Assembly (NCBI RefSeq): GCF_029760955.1 | Contig: NZ_CP121682.1 | Coordinates: 806,001-870,000 of the forward strand | Source of the DNA: Streptomyces cathayae | GTDB taxonomy: Bacteria; Actinomycetota; Actinomycetes; Streptomycetales; Streptomycetaceae | DNA length: 64,000 nt | Direction of reading: 5' to 3' | Shown: positions 8,354-17,553 of the stretch, piece by piece | Layout of the letters: each line of letters opens with the position of its first letter | Numbering within the stretch: the first letter of the stretch is position 1 | Program-made: the position numbers and the translations under genes | Notes under the pieces: model-generated | Seen by the model: only the letters and a program-made list of their open reading frames with translations | Databases searched by the model: none | What the model was told of the DNA's origin: nothing

Positions 8354-9994
8354 TCAGTACTCCGTCACCTTGCCGTCGGCCACTTCCAGGCGGCGGGTGA
8401 CGTGCACCGCGTCGAGCATGCGCCGGTCGTGGGTGACGAGCAGGAGGGTGCCCTCGTAGGAGTCCAGGGCCGACTCCAGCTGCTCGATGGCGGGCAGGTC
8501 GAGGTGGTTGGTCGGCTCGTCGAGGACGAGGAGGTTGACGCCCCGGCCCTGGAGGAGGGCGAGGGCGGCGCGGGTGCGTTCCCCCGGGGAGAGGGTGACG
8601 GCCGGCCGCATCACCTGGTCCGCCTTGAGGCCGAACTTGGCCAGCAGGGTGCGGATCTCGGCCGGTTCGGTCTCCGGCACCCCGGCGCGGAAGGCGTCGA
8701 GCAGGGTGTCGGTGCCGTGGAACAGGGCGCGGGCCTGGTCGACCTCGCCGAGCAGGACGCCCGAGCCGAGGACGGCGTGCCCGGCGTCGAGCGGGACACG
8801 GCCCAGCAGGGCGGCCAGCAGGGTGGACTTGCCGGCGCCGTTCGCGCCCGTGACGGCCACCCGGTCCGCCCAGTCGACCTGCAGCGAGACCGGCCCGAGC
8901 ACGAAGTCGCCGCGGCGCACCTCGGCGTCCCGCAGCGTCGCCACCACCGCGCCGGAGCGCGGGGCCGCCGCGATCTCCATGCGCAGCTCCCACTCCTTGC
9001 GCGGCTCCTCGACCACGTCCAGGCGCTCGATCATGCGCTGGGTCTGGCGGGCCTTGGCGGCCTGTTTCTCGCTCGCCTCGCTGCGGAACTTGCGGCCGAT
9101 CTTGTCGTTGTCGCCGCCCGCCTTGCGACGCGCGTTCTTCACGCCCTTGTCCATCCAGGACCGCTGCATCTGGGCGCGGTCCTGGAGCGCGGACCTCTTG
9201 TCGGCGTACTCCTCGTACTCGTCCCGGGCGTGCCGGCGGGCCATCTCCCGTTCCTCCAGGTAGGCCGCGTAGCCGCCGCCGTAGAGGTTGATCTGCCGCT
9301 GGGCGAGGTCGAGCTCGAGGACCTTGGTGACGGTGCGGGTGAGGAACTCGCGGTCGTGGCTGACCACGACCGTCCCGGCGCGCAGCCCGCTCACGAAGCG
9401 TTCGAGGCGCTCCAGGCCGTCCAGGTCGAGGTCGTTGGTCGGTTCGTCGAGCAGGAAGACGTCGTAGCGGGACAGGAGGAGCGAGGCGAGGCCGACCCGG
9501 GCCGCCTGGCCGCCGGACAGGGCGGTCATGAGGTGGTCGGGGCCGACGGTCAGGCCGAGGGAGGCGGTGACCTCCTCGGCGCGCTCCTCGAGGTCGGCGC
9601 CGCCCAGGCCCAGCCACCGCTCCAGGGCGTCGGCGTACGCGTCGTCGGCGCCGGGCGCCCCGTCGACCAGGGCCTGGGTCGTCTCGTCCATGGTCCGCTG
9701 GGCCTCGGCGACACCGGTACGCCGGGCCAGGAACTCACCGACGGTCTCGCCGGGCCGGCGCTCCGGCTCCTGCGGGAGGTGTCCGACGGTCGCCGTGGGC
9801 GGGGAGAGCCGCAGCTCTCCCCGCTCCGGCGCGCTGAGGCCGGCGAGCAGGCGCAGCAGGGTGGACTTGCCGGCGCCGTTGGCGCCGACCAGGCCGATCA
9901 CGTCGCCGGGGGCGACGACGAGGTCGAGGCCGCTGAACAGGGAGCGGTCGCCATGGCCGGCGGAGAGGTTCTTGGCGACGAGGGTGGCAGTCAT
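8354..9994 (-). CDS. ABC-F family ATPase (ribosome-associated), two ATP-binding domains
   Basis: 546 residues from the ATG at 9994 (MTATLVAKNLSAGHG); an earlier ATG at 10024 only adds non-conserved sequence. There are no membrane segments. The first ATPase domain (1-235) shows Walker A GANGAGKST, signature LSGGQAARVGLA and Walker B VFLLDEPTNDLDL; the second (from about 320) shows GANGAGKST, LSPGERTRAALALL and LLVLDEPTNHLDL. The charged, lysine/arginine-rich linker between them is the P-site tRNA interaction motif region. ABC-F proteins act on translating ribosomes, either rescuing stalled ribosomes or displacing antibiotics; sequence alone cannot say which. GGATCGGCGG and a TAGGAT hexamer precede the start. 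Confidence 0.93.
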   Translation of the reverse strand: MTATLVAKNLSAGHGDRSLFSGLDLVVAPGDVIGLVGANGAGKSTLLRLLAGLSAPERGELRLSPPTATVGHLPQEPERRPGETVGEFLARRTGVAEAQRTMDETTQALVDGAPGADDAYADALERWLGLGGADLEERAEEVTASLGLTVGPDHLMTALSGGQAARVGLASLLLSRYDVFLLDEPTNDLDLDGLERLERFVSGLRAGTVVVSHDREFLTRTVTKVLELDLAQRQINLYGGGYAAYLEEREMARRHARDEYEEYADKRSALQDRAQMQRSWMDKGVKNARRKAGGDNDKIGRKFRSEASEKQAAKARQTQRMIERLDVVEEPRKEWELRMEIAAAPRSGAVVATLRDAEVRRGDFVLGPVSLQVDWADRVAVTGANGAGKSTLLAALLGRVPLDAGHAVLGSGVLLGEVDQARALFHGTDTLLDAFRAGVPETEPAEIRTLLAKFGLKADQVMRPAVTLSPGERTRAALALLQGRGVNLLVLDEPTNHLDLPAIEQLESALDSYEGTLLLVTHDRRMLDAVHVTRRLEVADGKVTEY

Positions 9995-10020
9995 CAGACC
10001 GCCGATCCTAGCCCTCGGGT

Positions 10021-11073
10021 TCATCCGCCGGCGTGCCGGTCCGGCCGGCGCACGGGCGTCGTCCGTACCGCCCCGGCGGTACGGGCCACCAGGTAGGACT
10101 CCCCTCTCACCGTCTTCACGTCCAGGGGGATGCGGTGGCGTCCCGGTTCCAGGACGCCGTCGAAGAGTTCGTGGGTGTGGGTGCGGGAGAGGCGGTCGAC
10201 GCGGTACGCGGTGAGCCGTACCCGGCAGGACGAGGTGACCTCGATCTCCGCCACGGCACCGGCCGCGGAGAGCGGGGCGCTCAGAGCGGTGAGGCGGCGC
10301 TGCTCGGGCGGGCTGCGGTCCAGGGCGTGTTCGGTCTGGGCGACGAGGAGGGGGACGACCGGGGCGAGGCCGTCGACGCAGGGCACGTGGACGCCGGCGG
10401 CGGCGAACGCGCGGCGTACGGCGTCCCGCTGGGCGGCGCCGGCCGACCGGCCGAAGACCACGGCGCTGTAGCCGCGCAGTTCGTCGGCGGGGACGCCGTC
10501 GGCGTCCTGGGCGACGTCGGCGCCGACCCCGATGGTGCGCAGGGCCGCGGCGAGCCTGGCGAGCAGGGCGACGCGGGCTCCGATCAGCAGGACACGGCGG
10601 CGGGTGCCGCCGGCGCCGTCCAGCAGGGCGGCGAGGGCCGTGCGGTAGTCGGTGCCGCGGAAGCGGAACGGGCCCAGGCCGTGGTAGCCGTTGCGTTCCA
10701 GGTCGGCGTGCTCCTCGGTCTGCCAGGCGAAGTCCCGCCAGATGTAGTCCTCGCCGTCCCGTTCGATGGCCGCGGTCACCGCGCCGCAGGCGAGGTCCTC
10801 GCAGTCGGGGCAGCCGTAGACGATGTACCGGCCGAACGGCAGCGGGGCCTCGGTCTCCAGCAGCAGGCTGCGGACCTGGGCGGTGAAGATGGCGGGCGGC
10901 ACGTCGGAGGCGAGCGGGGAGACGGCGTCGAGGTCGCAGAGGCGGAACAGCAGCGGGCGTCCGTCGACGACGAAGTCGACGAAGTCCCGGTGGACCTGGT
11001 GGTCACCGCCGGAGAGGATTCCACCGGCGCGGATCGCCGGTGTCAGGCCGAAGGTCGCGTACTCGGCAGACAT
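10021..11073 (-). CDS. Uncharacterised protein with Rossmann-like segment and Cys triad
   Basis: 350 residues from the ATG at 11073 (MSAEYATFGLTP); an upstream extension is low-complexity and unlikely. I do not recognise a named family. Residues 1-150 are a distinct domain containing CPDCEDLACG (Cys88, Cys91, Cys96), which could bind metal or form a disulfide. A middle segment (about 165-270) begins RRVLLIGARVALLARLAAAL and includes YSAVVFGRSAGAAQR, suggesting a nucleotide-binding-like alpha/beta fold with a degenerate glycine motif. The last 80 residues are beta-rich (VAEIEVTSSCRVRLTAYRVD). No signal peptide. AATACT 6 bases before the ATG without a Shine-Dalgarno suggests leaderless translation. 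It stands between the ABC-F gene and the BCCT transporter, both on the same strand. Confidence 0.7.
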   Translation of the reverse strand: MSAEYATFGLTPAIRAGGILSGGDHQVHRDFVDFVVDGRPLLFRLCDLDAVSPLASDVPPAIFTAQVRSLLLETEAPLPFGRYIVYGCPDCEDLACGAVTAAIERDGEDYIWRDFAWQTEEHADLERNGYHGLGPFRFRGTDYRTALAALLDGAGGTRRRVLLIGARVALLARLAAALRTIGVGADVAQDADGVPADELRGYSAVVFGRSAGAAQRDAVRRAFAAAGVHVPCVDGLAPVVPLLVAQTEHALDRSPPEQRRLTALSAPLSAAGAVAEIEVTSSCRVRLTAYRVDRLSRTHTHELFDGVLEPGRHRIPLDVKTVRGESYLVARTAGAVRTTPVRRPDRHAGG

Positions 11074-11149
11074 GCTGTGAGTATTGCCGCAGTGGGGCGG
11101 TGACGGGTACGGCATGACATATTCCGTCAAGGCCGCACGGGGCGGGCCG

Positions 11150-11206
11150 GGCGGTGGACGGGCCGGCCACCCCGCTTCCACGGGGGTGGCCGGCCCGTCC
11201 ACCGCC
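11150..11206 (-). terminator. 24-bp perfect stem terminator of the BCCT gene
   Basis: Arms 11150-11173 and 11183-11206 are perfectly complementary over 24 bases with a 9-base loop. The hairpin begins 30 bases past the BCCT transporter stop codon in its direction of transcription. Confidence 0.8.
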
Positions 11207-11235
11207 GCCGGGGGCGGCCGAAGCGGCGTCGGCGG

Positions 11236-12957
11236 TCATTGCCTGCCGATCGGGTCTCCCTCCACGTCCGGCCCCGGGCCGGGGCCGATACGGAGTTCGA
11301 ATTCGCCGTCGTACTTCGCGTGACCCGCGATGACGGCCATGTCGACGGCCTCGGAGGCCATCTCGCCCCGCACGATGAGCGGGTCGCGGCGCAGATCGCG
11401 CATGAGCGCCACGCACATCACGATCATCACGAGGACGAACGGGGCCGCCGCGAGGATCGTGAGGTTCTGCAGGCCGGTCAGCGCGTCGCCCTGGCCGCTG
11501 CCCACCAGCAGCATGATCGCGGCGACGGCGCCGGTGACCACGCCCCAGAACACCACCACCAGGCGGCCCGGTTCCAGCGTCCCGTGCTGGGAGAGGGAAC
11601 CCATGACGACCGAGGCCGCGTCCGCGCCCGAGACGAAGAAGATGCCGACGAGGATCATCACCAGCAGACTCGAGGCCGTGGCGATGGGGTACTCCTGGAG
11701 CACCGCGAACAGCCGGCCCTCCGGGGTCGACGCCGCACCGAGCCGGCCCTGCTCCTGGAGCCGCATCGCGGTACCGCCGAAGACCGCGAACCAGACCAGG
11801 CTGACCGTGCTGGGGACGAGGATGACCCCGCCGATGAACTGACGGATCGTACGGCCCCGGCTGATGCGGGCGATGAACATACCGACGAACGGCGTCCAGG
11901 AGATCCACCAGGCCCAGTAGAAGACGGTCCAGCTGCCCAGCCATTCCGCCACCCCCTCGCCGGCGCTGATCTCCGTACGGCCGGCCAGCTGGGGCAGCTC
12001 GCCCAGGTAGCCGAAGACGGAGGTGGGCAGCAGGTCGAGGACGAGGATCGTCGGGCCGGCCACGAACACGAACACGGCGAGCACCAGTGCCAGCACCATG
12101 TTGGTGTTGGACAGCCACTGGATGCCCCGCTCCACGCCCGACACGGCGGAGGCGATGAACGCGACCGTGAGCACCGCGATGATGCCGACCAGCAGCCCCG
12201 TGCTGACCTTGTCCATCCAGTTCAGTTCCTGCATGCCGGAGCCGATCTGCAGCGCGCCGAGGCCCAGGGAGGCCGCCGAGCCGAAGATGGTCGCCACGAT
12301 CGCGAGGATGTCGATGACGCGGCCGGGGGCGCCGTTGGCGTGCTTCGCCCCGATGAGCGGGGTGAAGACCGCGCTGATGGTCTGCCGGCGCCGCCTGCGG
12401 AAGGTGCTGTAGGCGATGCCCAGGCCGACCACGGCGTAGATCCCCCACGGGTGCAGGGTCCAGTGGAAGAGCGTGGTCGCCATGGCCAGTTCCATGCGCT
12501 CGCCCGAGTCGGCCGGGCTGGTGCCCGGCGGCGCGGTGATGTAGTGCGCCAGGGGCTCACTGACGCCGTAGAACATCAGGCCGATACCCATGCCCGCGCT
12601 GAACATCATCGCGACCCACGAGACCGTGCGGAACTCCGGTTCCTCGCCCTCGGCGCCGAGGTGGATCTTTCCGTAGCGGCTGATCGCGAGCCAGAGGGCG
12701 AAGACGACGAAGCCGGAGGCGGCCAGCATGAACGCCCAGCCGCCGTTGTGCATCAGACCGGTGAGCGCGCGGCTCGAGACCTTCTCGAGCGATTCGGTCG
12801 CCGTGGCGCCCCACACGACGAACGCGACGGTGAGCACGGCCGTGACACCGAACACCACCCGGTCGGTGCGAGGGCTCTCACGTTTGGTGAGTTTCGTTCC
12901 CGAAACCGGCTCCGGGCCTGCCGTACGGTCCTTGTCGCCGGGTTGGTCCTGCGTCAC
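11236..12957 (-). CDS. BCCT-family betaine/choline/carnitine transporter
   Basis: 573 residues from GTG 12957 (MTQDQPGDKDRTAG), chosen because GAGGAAAGG lies 8 bases upstream. Twelve membrane helices are expected and hydrophobic blocks agree. Family signatures are clear: GMGIGLMFYGVSEPLAHY in helix 3, and the substrate-site segment FYWAWWISWTPFVGMFIARI with its tryptophan cluster, followed by SRGRTIRQFI. These carriers import quaternary ammonium osmolytes such as glycine betaine by coupling to Na+ or H+. The 45-residue N-terminus and short charged C-terminus are cytoplasmic and could sense osmolarity. It is divergent from a MerR regulator and shares an inverted repeat in the intergenic space, so that regulator may control it (inference). 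Confidence 0.93.
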   Translation of the reverse strand: MTQDQPGDKDRTAGPEPVSGTKLTKRESPRTDRVVFGVTAVLTVAFVVWGATATESLEKVSSRALTGLMHNGGWAFMLAASGFVVFALWLAISRYGKIHLGAEGEEPEFRTVSWVAMMFSAGMGIGLMFYGVSEPLAHYITAPPGTSPADSGERMELAMATTLFHWTLHPWGIYAVVGLGIAYSTFRRRRRQTISAVFTPLIGAKHANGAPGRVIDILAIVATIFGSAASLGLGALQIGSGMQELNWMDKVSTGLLVGIIAVLTVAFIASAVSGVERGIQWLSNTNMVLALVLAVFVFVAGPTILVLDLLPTSVFGYLGELPQLAGRTEISAGEGVAEWLGSWTVFYWAWWISWTPFVGMFIARISRGRTIRQFIGGVILVPSTVSLVWFAVFGGTAMRLQEQGRLGAASTPEGRLFAVLQEYPIATASSLLVMILVGIFFVSGADAASVVMGSLSQHGTLEPGRLVVVFWGVVTGAVAAIMLLVGSGQGDALTGLQNLTILAAAPFVLVMIVMCVALMRDLRRDPLIVRGEMASEAVDMAVIAGHAKYDGEFELRIGPGPGPDVEGDPIGRQ

Positions 12958-13044
12958 AGGCGGCACCTTTCCTCGAGCCGATGGGCGGAGGCTCACCCCC
13001 CAGACAAGCCCCTACCACGTATGGCGTGAAATTCACCTCCCGGC

Positions 13045-13070
13045 GGTCGTCGTCCTGTCGATCGACGACC
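13045..13070. promoter_or_regulatory. 8-bp inverted repeat between BCCT and MerR genes
   Basis: GGTCGTCG at 13045-13052 and CGACGACC at 13063-13070 are separated by 10 bases in the divergent promoter region. The geometry suits a dimeric regulator such as the adjacent MerR protein. Confidence 0.35.
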
Positions 13071-13137
13071 TGATCGTGACCGGCGGGCGGGGTGGCCGAG
13101 GTGTCGCACGGATGGTGGGACAGTGATACTGCTGCAC

Positions 13138-13836
13138 ATGACGACCGACATCGAGGAGCCGGCCCTCACGATCGACGAGCTGGCGGCGAAGGCCGGGGTC
13201 ACGGTGCGGACGGTCCGGTTCTACGGCAGCAGAGGGCTGCTGCCGCCCCCGGCGATCGGGCCGCGTCGCGTCGGTCATTACGGGCCGGCGCACCTGGCCC
13301 GGCTGGCGCTGATCGAGGAGTTGCAGCGGCAGGGCATGACGCTGGCGGCCATCGAACGGTATCTGGGGCGGTTGCCGGCGGATCTGAGCGTGCGGGACCT
13401 GGCGATCCAGCGTGCGGTGGTGGCCTCCTGGGCGCCCGACACGGTGGAGAGCGTGTCGCGTGAGGAACTGGAGCGGCGCGCGGGGCGGGCGCTGGACGAG
13501 GAGGACCTGCGGCGGCTGGCCGCGCTGGACGTCGTCGAGCGGGACGGCGAGGGCTTCCGGGTCGACGCGGGTCTGCTGCGGCTCGGCCTCGAGCTGCTGG
13601 ACGTACCGCTGGCGCACGAGACGATCCTCGCCGCCCGCGCGGCGCTCACCGGGCATGCGCGCGCGGCCGCCCAGGACCTGTCGCGTCTGCTGCGGGACGC
13701 GGTGGCGGAGCGGGACACGCGGGACGTGAAGTCGCTGTCCGCCCATATGCATCCGCTCGTGGTGCAGGCGCTGCTGACGTCGTTCCAGCGGTCGCTGCGC
13801 GAGGAGCTGCGGGAGTGGCTCGACGGCGGGGAGTGA
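13138..13836 (+). CDS. MerR-family transcriptional regulator
   Basis: 232 residues from ATG 13138 (MTTDIEEPALTIDELAA). No Shine-Dalgarno is present; TGATACT lies 7 bases before the ATG, so the mRNA is probably leaderless. The N-terminal winged HTH is complete: LTIDELAAKAGVTVRTVRFY, then the wing region (GPRRVGHYGPAHLARLALI) and a dimerisation helix (EELQRQGMTLAAIERYLG). The C-terminal 140 residues are helical and lack the cysteines of metal sensors, so an organic ligand or drug is more likely. It is divergent from the BCCT transporter and converges on the fadB-like gene. Confidence 0.9.
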   Translation: MTTDIEEPALTIDELAAKAGVTVRTVRFYGSRGLLPPPAIGPRRVGHYGPAHLARLALIEELQRQGMTLAAIERYLGRLPADLSVRDLAIQRAVVASWAPDTVESVSREELERRAGRALDEEDLRRLAALDVVERDGEGFRVDAGLLRLGLELLDVPLAHETILAARAALTGHARAAAQDLSRLLRDAVAERDTRDVKSLSAHMHPLVVQALLTSFQRSLREELREWLDGGE

Positions 13837-13899
13837 ACGGGGAGGCGGGCCGGACGAGGTGACGGGCCGGAGGACGGGCGGGGGACGGGGCGGGCCAGA

Positions 13900-14040
13900 A
13901 CACGGCCGGGAGGCCGGGCCGGGAGACCGAGCCAGGAGACCGAGCCGAGCCGGGAGCGGGAGACGAGCCGGGAGACCGGGAGCGGGGAGACGAGCCGGGA
14001 GACCGGGAGCGGGGAGACGGGCCGGGAGGCCGGGGGACGG
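13900..14040 (+). repeat. Purine-rich minisatellite between convergent genes
   Basis: The plus strand carries imperfect units built on gagaccgggagcggggagacgagccg. The clearest part has a 26-base copy at 13954-13979 and 27-base copies at 13980-14006 and 14007-14033. Degenerate shorter units extend back to about 13900. It lies in the 245-base gap between the MerR gene and the convergent fadB-like gene. Confidence 0.75.
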
Positions 14041-14062
14041 GGCCGCGTTCCCCGGCCTCCCG
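14023..14062. terminator. 13-bp stem terminator between merR and fadB-like genes
   Basis: CGGGAGGCCGGGG (14023-14035) pairs perfectly with CCCCGGCCTCCCG (14050-14062), loop 14 bases. Its left arm is part of the last minisatellite copy. Confidence 0.6.
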
Positions 14063-14081
14063 CCGGGGCTCCTCGGGCGTC

Positions 14082-16289
14082 TCAGTCGGCGTCCGTGAAC
14101 CGCTCTCCCTGCTCCGCCTTGGCCACCAGCAGCGCCGGCGGCGCGAAGCGCTCGCCGTAGCGCTCGGCGAGTTCACGTGCGCGTGCCACGAACCCGGGCA
14201 GGCCCGTCTCTTCCCCGGCTCCCCCCTCGTAGCCGTTGATGTACTGCAGGACGCCGCCGGTCCAGCCGGGGAAGCCGATGCCGAGGACGGAGCCGATGTT
14301 GGCGTCGGCGACCGAGGTCAGCACGCCCTCCTCCAGCAGCCGGACCGTGTCCAGCGCCTCGGAGAACAGCATCCGCTCCTGCATGTCCCGGAACGGGATC
14401 TCGTGGCCGGGCTCGGTGAAGTGCTCCCGCAGGCCGGGCCACAGGACGTCGCGCCCGCCGTCCTCCCGGTACGTGTAGAAGCCGGCGCCGGCGGCGCGGC
14501 CGGGGCGGTCGTACTCGTCGACCATGCGGTCGACGACGGCGTCGGCGGGGTGCCCGGTCCAGGTGCCGCCGGCCTCCTCGACGGCCCGCCTGGACTCGGT
14601 CCGGATCTTGCGCAGCAGGGTGAGGTTCAGCTCGTCCACCAGGGACAGCACCTTGGCGGGGTAGCCCGCCTGGGCGGCCGCCTGTTCGACGGAGGCGGGC
14701 TCGACGCCCTCGCCGACCATGGCGATGCCCTCGTTGATGAACTGCCCGATGACGCGGGAGGTGAAGAAGCCGCGCGAGTCGTTGACGACGATCGGCGTCT
14801 TCTTGATCTGCCGGACCAGGTCGAAGGCGCGGGCGAGCGCCTCGTCCCCCGTCCGCTCGCCCTTGATGATCTCGACGAGCGGCATCTTGTCGACGGGCGA
14901 GAAGAAGTGCAGCCCGATGAAGTCGTCCTGGCGTTCGACGCCTTCGGCGAGGGCGGTGATGGGCAGGGTGGAGGTGTTGGAGCACAGGAGCGCGTCGGGG
15001 GCGACGACGTTCTGGATCTCCTGGAACACCTTGTGCTTGAGGGCGGTGTCCTCGAAGACGGCCTCGATGACCGCGTCGCAGCCGGCCAGGTCCTGCGCCT
15101 CGGCGGTGGGCGTGATCCGCGCGAGCAGCGCGTCGGCCTTCTCCTGGGTCGTCCGGCCCTTGGCGACGGCCTTGGCGCACAGCTTCTCGGAGTAGCCCTT
15201 GCCCTTGACGGCCGCCTCCAAGGAGACGTCCTTCAGGACGACGTCGATCCCCGCGCGGGCGCACGAGTGGGCGATGCCGGCGCCCATCATCCCGGCGCCG
15301 AGCACGGCGACCCTGCGGACCTGGCGGGGCTCGACGCCCTGGGGGCGGTTGGCTCCGGCGTTGACGGCCTGGAGGTCGAAGAAGAACGCCTGGATCATGT
15401 TCTTCGACGTCTGTCCGGCGGCCAGCTCGACGAAGTAGCGGGCCTCGATGACCTGGGCGGTCTCGAAGTCGACCTGGGCGCCCTCGACGGCGGCGGCGAG
15501 GATGGTGCGCGGTGCCGGGTAGGGGGCGCCGTTGGTCTGCTTGCGCAGGTTGGCCGGGAAGGCGGGCAGGTTGGCGGCGAACTTGGGGTGGGACGGGGTG
15601 CCGCCGGGGATGCGGTGGCCGGGCCGGTCCCAGGGCTGGGCGGACTCGGGGTGGGCGTCGATGAAGGCGCGGGCCTTGGCGAGCAGCTCCTCGCGGGTGT
15701 CGGCCACCTCGTCGACGAGGCCGTTCTCCAGGGCGCGCCGCGGGCTGTACTGGGTGCCCTGGAGCAGCACCTTCAGCAGGGCGTCGGTGATGCCGAGCAG
15801 GCGGACGGTGCGGACGACGCCGCCGCCTCCGGGGAGCAGGCCGAGGGTGACCTCGGGCAGGCCGATCCTGGAGCCGGGGGCGTCGAGGGCGACGCGGTGG
15901 TGGCAGGCCAGGGCCAGTTCGTAACCGCCGCCCAGGGCGGCGCCGTTGATCGCCGCGACGACCGGCTTGCCGAGCGTCTCGATGCGGCGCAGCTGCCGCT
16001 TGATCGCCAGACCGCCGTCGAACAGGTCCTGCGCCGTGTCGGGGGTGACCCGGATCAGGTCGCGCAGGTCGCCGCCCGCGAAGAAGGTCTTCTTGGCGGA
16101 GGTGAGGATGATGCCGCGGACGGAGTCCGGGTCGGCCCGGAGTTCCGCCTCCAGACGGTCGGTGATCACGGCGAGCGAGTCGCGGAACGCCTGGTTCATG
16201 GTGTTCGCGGACTGGTTCGGATCGTCGAGGACGAGGGTGACGACGCCGGTGTCGTCCTGTTCCCAGCGGATGGTGGTGCTCTCGGTCAT
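14082..16289 (-). CDS. fadB: Fatty-acid oxidation bifunctional protein (enoyl-CoA hydratase / 3-hydroxyacyl-CoA dehydrogenase)
   Basis: 735 residues from ATG 16289 (MTESTTIRWEQ), with CGGAG 7 bases upstream. The N-terminal crotonase domain (about 1-290) shows KKTFFAGGDLRDL, NGAALGGGYELALACHHRVA and the catalytic-glutamate motif GLPEVTLGLLPGGGG. A linker leads to the NAD-binding domain (from about 310; VAVLGAGMMGAGIAHSCARAG), with the dehydrogenase catalytic motif in IGLHFFSPVDKMPLVEI. C-terminal helical dimerisation domains complete it. Reaction: hydration of 2-enoyl-CoA and oxidation of the 3-hydroxyacyl-CoA in beta-oxidation. It is the last gene of a three-gene operon; the thiolase is 38 bases upstream, giving the complete FadA/FadB pair. 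Confidence 0.95.
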   Translation of the reverse strand: MTESTTIRWEQDDTGVVTLVLDDPNQSANTMNQAFRDSLAVITDRLEAELRADPDSVRGIILTSAKKTFFAGGDLRDLIRVTPDTAQDLFDGGLAIKRQLRRIETLGKPVVAAINGAALGGGYELALACHHRVALDAPGSRIGLPEVTLGLLPGGGGVVRTVRLLGITDALLKVLLQGTQYSPRRALENGLVDEVADTREELLAKARAFIDAHPESAQPWDRPGHRIPGGTPSHPKFAANLPAFPANLRKQTNGAPYPAPRTILAAAVEGAQVDFETAQVIEARYFVELAAGQTSKNMIQAFFFDLQAVNAGANRPQGVEPRQVRRVAVLGAGMMGAGIAHSCARAGIDVVLKDVSLEAAVKGKGYSEKLCAKAVAKGRTTQEKADALLARITPTAEAQDLAGCDAVIEAVFEDTALKHKVFQEIQNVVAPDALLCSNTSTLPITALAEGVERQDDFIGLHFFSPVDKMPLVEIIKGERTGDEALARAFDLVRQIKKTPIVVNDSRGFFTSRVIGQFINEGIAMVGEGVEPASVEQAAAQAGYPAKVLSLVDELNLTLLRKIRTESRRAVEEAGGTWTGHPADAVVDRMVDEYDRPGRAAGAGFYTYREDGGRDVLWPGLREHFTEPGHEIPFRDMQERMLFSEALDTVRLLEEGVLTSVADANIGSVLGIGFPGWTGGVLQYINGYEGGAGEETGLPGFVARARELAERYGERFAPPALLVAKAEQGERFTDAD

Positions 16290-16327
16290 GAGGGGTCTCC
16301 GTAGAAGTCGCGGGTGGGTCGCCGGGT

Positions 16328-17542
16328 TCAGAGGCGTTCGACGACGGTGGCGATGCCCATCCCGCCGCCCACGCACAGCGTGGCCAGGCCGTAGCGCCGG
16401 TCGCGGCGTTCGAGTTCGTCGACGAGGGTGCCGAGGATCATCGCGCCGGTGGCGCCCAGCGGGTGGCCCAGCGCGATCGCGCCGCCGTTGACGTTGACCT
16501 TCTCCAGCGACAGGCCCATGTCCTTGACGAAGCGCAGCACCACCGCCGCGAACGCCTCGTTGATCTCCACGAGGTCGATGTCGTCGATGGTCAGCCCGGC
16601 CCTGGCCAGCGCCTTGCGGGTGGCGGGGGCGGGGCCGGTGAGCATGATGGTGGGCTCGGAGCCGGACACCGCGGCGGAGACGATCCGGGCACGCGGGGTC
16701 AGCCCGTACCGCTCCCCGACCTGCCGGGAGCCGACGGCGACCAGGGCGGCGCCGTCCACGATGCCGGAGGAGTTGCCCGCGTGGTGGACGTGGTCGATCC
16801 GCTCCACCCAGTGGTACTTCTGCAGCGCCACCGCGTCGAAGCCGCCCAGCTCACCGATGTCGGCGAAGGACGGCTTGAGCCCGGCGAGGGAGTCGGCGGT
16901 GGTGCCGGGGCGCGGATGCTCGTCGTGGTCCAGCACGACCAGTCCGCTGCGGTCCCTGACCGGGACCACGGACCGCGCGAAGCGGTTCTCCTTCCACGCG
17001 GTGGCCGCCCGCTCCTGGGAGAGGGCCGCGTACTCGTCGACGTCCCGGCGCGAGAAGCCCTCGATGGTGGCGATCAGGTCGGCGCCGATGCCCTGCGGGA
17101 CGAAGTTCGTGGCGAGGTTGGTCATCGGGTCGTTGAACCAGGCGCCGCCGTCGGAGGCCATCGGCACCCGGGACATCGACTCCACGCCGCCGGCCAGCAC
17201 GAGGTCCTCCCAGCCGGAACGCACCTTGGCGGCGGCCAGGTTGACGGCCTCGAGGCCGGAGGCGCAGAAGCGGTTCTCCTGGACGCCGGCGACGGTGTCG
17301 GGCAGTCCGGCGGCGATGGCGGCGATCCGGGCGATGTCGGAGCCCTGGTCGCCGACGGGGCCCACGACGCCGAGCACGATGTCGTCGACGGCGGCCGGGT
17401 CGAGGTCGGGGAAGCGGTCGCGGATCTCGTGGATGAGGCCGACGACCAGGTCGACGGGCTTGGTGCCGTGCAGGGCACCGCTGGCCTTGCCGCGACCGCG
17501 CGGGGTGCGGATCGCGTCGTACACGTACGCTTCGGTGCTCAC
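16328..17542 (-). CDS. fadA: Acetyl-CoA C-acyltransferase (thiolase)
   Basis: 404 residues from GTG 17542 ([19 protein letters not shown]), with GAAAGG 7 bases upstream. The frame is open further upstream through the neighbouring gene, but that part is antisense-like and not conserved. The nucleophile cysteine is in [13 protein letters not shown]; the catalytic His and second Cys are in [15 protein letters not shown] and [15 protein letters not shown] is the expected third motif. The enzyme cleaves 3-ketoacyl-CoA to acetyl-CoA and a shortened acyl-CoA. It lies 11 bases after the AMACR-like gene and before fadB, in one operon. A second possible role is the missing beta-ketoadipyl-CoA thiolase of the pca pathway, but nothing here shows that specificity. 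Confidence 0.95.
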   Translation of the reverse strand: MSTEAYVYDAIRTPRGRGKASGALHGTKPVDLVVGLIHEIRDRFPDLDPAAVDDIVLGVVGPVGDQGSDIARIAAIAAGLPDTVAGVQENRFCASGLEAVNLAAAKVRSGWEDLVLAGGVESMSRVPMASDGGAWFNDPMTNLATNFVPQGIGADLIATIEGFSRRDVDEYAALSQERAATAWKENRFARSVVPVRDRSGLVVLDHDEHPRPGTTADSLAGLKPSFADIGELGGFDAVALQKYHWVERIDHVHHAGNSSGIVDGAALVAVGSRQVGERYGLTPRARIVSAAVSGSEPTIMLTGPAPATRKALARAGLTIDDIDLVEINEAFAAVVLRFVKDMGLSLEKVNVNGGAIALGHPLGATGAMILGTLVDELERRDRRYGLATLCVGGGMGIATVVERL

Positions 17543-17553
17543 AGGATGGCCTT

